A stretch of DNA of 5,829 bases, taken from assembly GCA_001769925.1 (NCBI GenBank), contig MEPT01000078.1, positions 1 to 5,829 of the forward strand, given 5' to 3'. Shown piece after piece: positions 5,762 through 5,829 of this stretch (positions are counted from its first letter, which is position 1; each line of letters opens with the position of its first letter). This DNA is from Bdellovibrionales bacterium RBG_16_40_8. Lineage in GTDB: Bacteria > Bdellovibrionota > Bdellovibrionia > Bdellovibrionales > UBA1609. The notes beneath the pieces were generated by a model. The model was not told the DNA's origin, made no database searches, and was given only the letters and a program-made list of their open reading frames with translations. Both the position numbers and the translations under genes were made by a program.

Positions 5762-5829
5762 TCATAGCCAAAACGAATTCACACCACGCTCACGGGCAGT
5801 TTTGATGGCGGTGTCGTAACCAGCATCGA
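5762..5829 (-). CDS. hutU: Urocanate hydratase, C-terminal end only (5' part beyond the right edge)
   Basis: Urocanase adds water to urocanate, using tightly bound NAD+, to give imidazolonepropionate, the substrate of HutI. Only the last 21 residues are in the window: DAGYDTAIKTARERGVNSFWL, ending at TGA (5762-5764). In this family the chain finishes with (H)xDAGYxxAxxxAxExG about 20 residues from the end, which fits in sequence and in distance to the stop. The neighbouring hutI on the same strand supports the call. The fragment is short, so the evidence is motif plus context. An ATG overlaps the stop (ATGA, 5762-5765) and opens a frame running to 5505; see findings. A terminator follows at 5627-5647. 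Confidence 0.7.
   Translation of the reverse strand, partial: DAGYDTAIKTARERGVNSFWL

Overview
The window looks like a chromosomal stretch from an AT-leaning Gram-negative bacterium. Family resemblances (an acyltransferase with an NHSGxxGxD block, a Y1/RAYT-like protein of the 'YGGxLRN...RGRRP' type, a very short class III pilin) make me think of Bdellovibrionota or other former deltaproteobacteria. That placement is a recollection-based inference, not a demonstrated one. Usual stop codons are used: TAA, TAG and TGA all end genes here.

Layout, left to right. Positions 1-1332 (minus) hold most of a glycerol kinase gene, glpK. Its 3' end is outside the window, and a conserved Trp codon (codon 102) is replaced by an in-frame TAG. 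Its start codon overlaps, head to head, the putative start of a plus-strand PlsC-type lysophospholipid acyltransferase gene (1331-2068). The stretch 2069-2453 has only a small 50-codon reading frame behind a strong ribosome binding site, preceded by a perfect TATAAT. Positions 2454-3176 (minus) carry a two-gene cluster: a 146-residue protein of unknown function, then a 75-residue pilin-like protein with a type IV/Flp prepilin cleavage motif.

The right half is a histidine-utilisation locus. hutI (imidazolonepropionase) is complete at 3277-4647, minus. The extreme C-terminus of hutU (urocanate hydratase) is at 5762-5829, minus, running in from the right edge. These enzymes act one after the other: urocanate to imidazolonepropionate, then to N-formimino-glutamate. 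Between them, on the opposite strand, is a gene for a Y1/HUH transposase-like protein of the RAYT type (4963-5616). A Rho-independent terminator behind hutU (5627-5647, minus) and degenerate repeats with a CACTATTTT(G/T)TGC core (4686-4900) lie in the same interval. The pathway genes therefore seem split into separately transcribed units by the RAYT-like gene.

Most notable points: the isolated nonsense codon in an otherwise intact glpK; a 3 x 9-residue tandem repeat inserted in HutI just before its metal-binding HTH motif; the hut operon interrupted by a RAYT-like gene with repeats beside it; and the uncharacterised gene paired with a minimal pilin. I saw no RNA genes, CRISPR array or complete insertion sequence.
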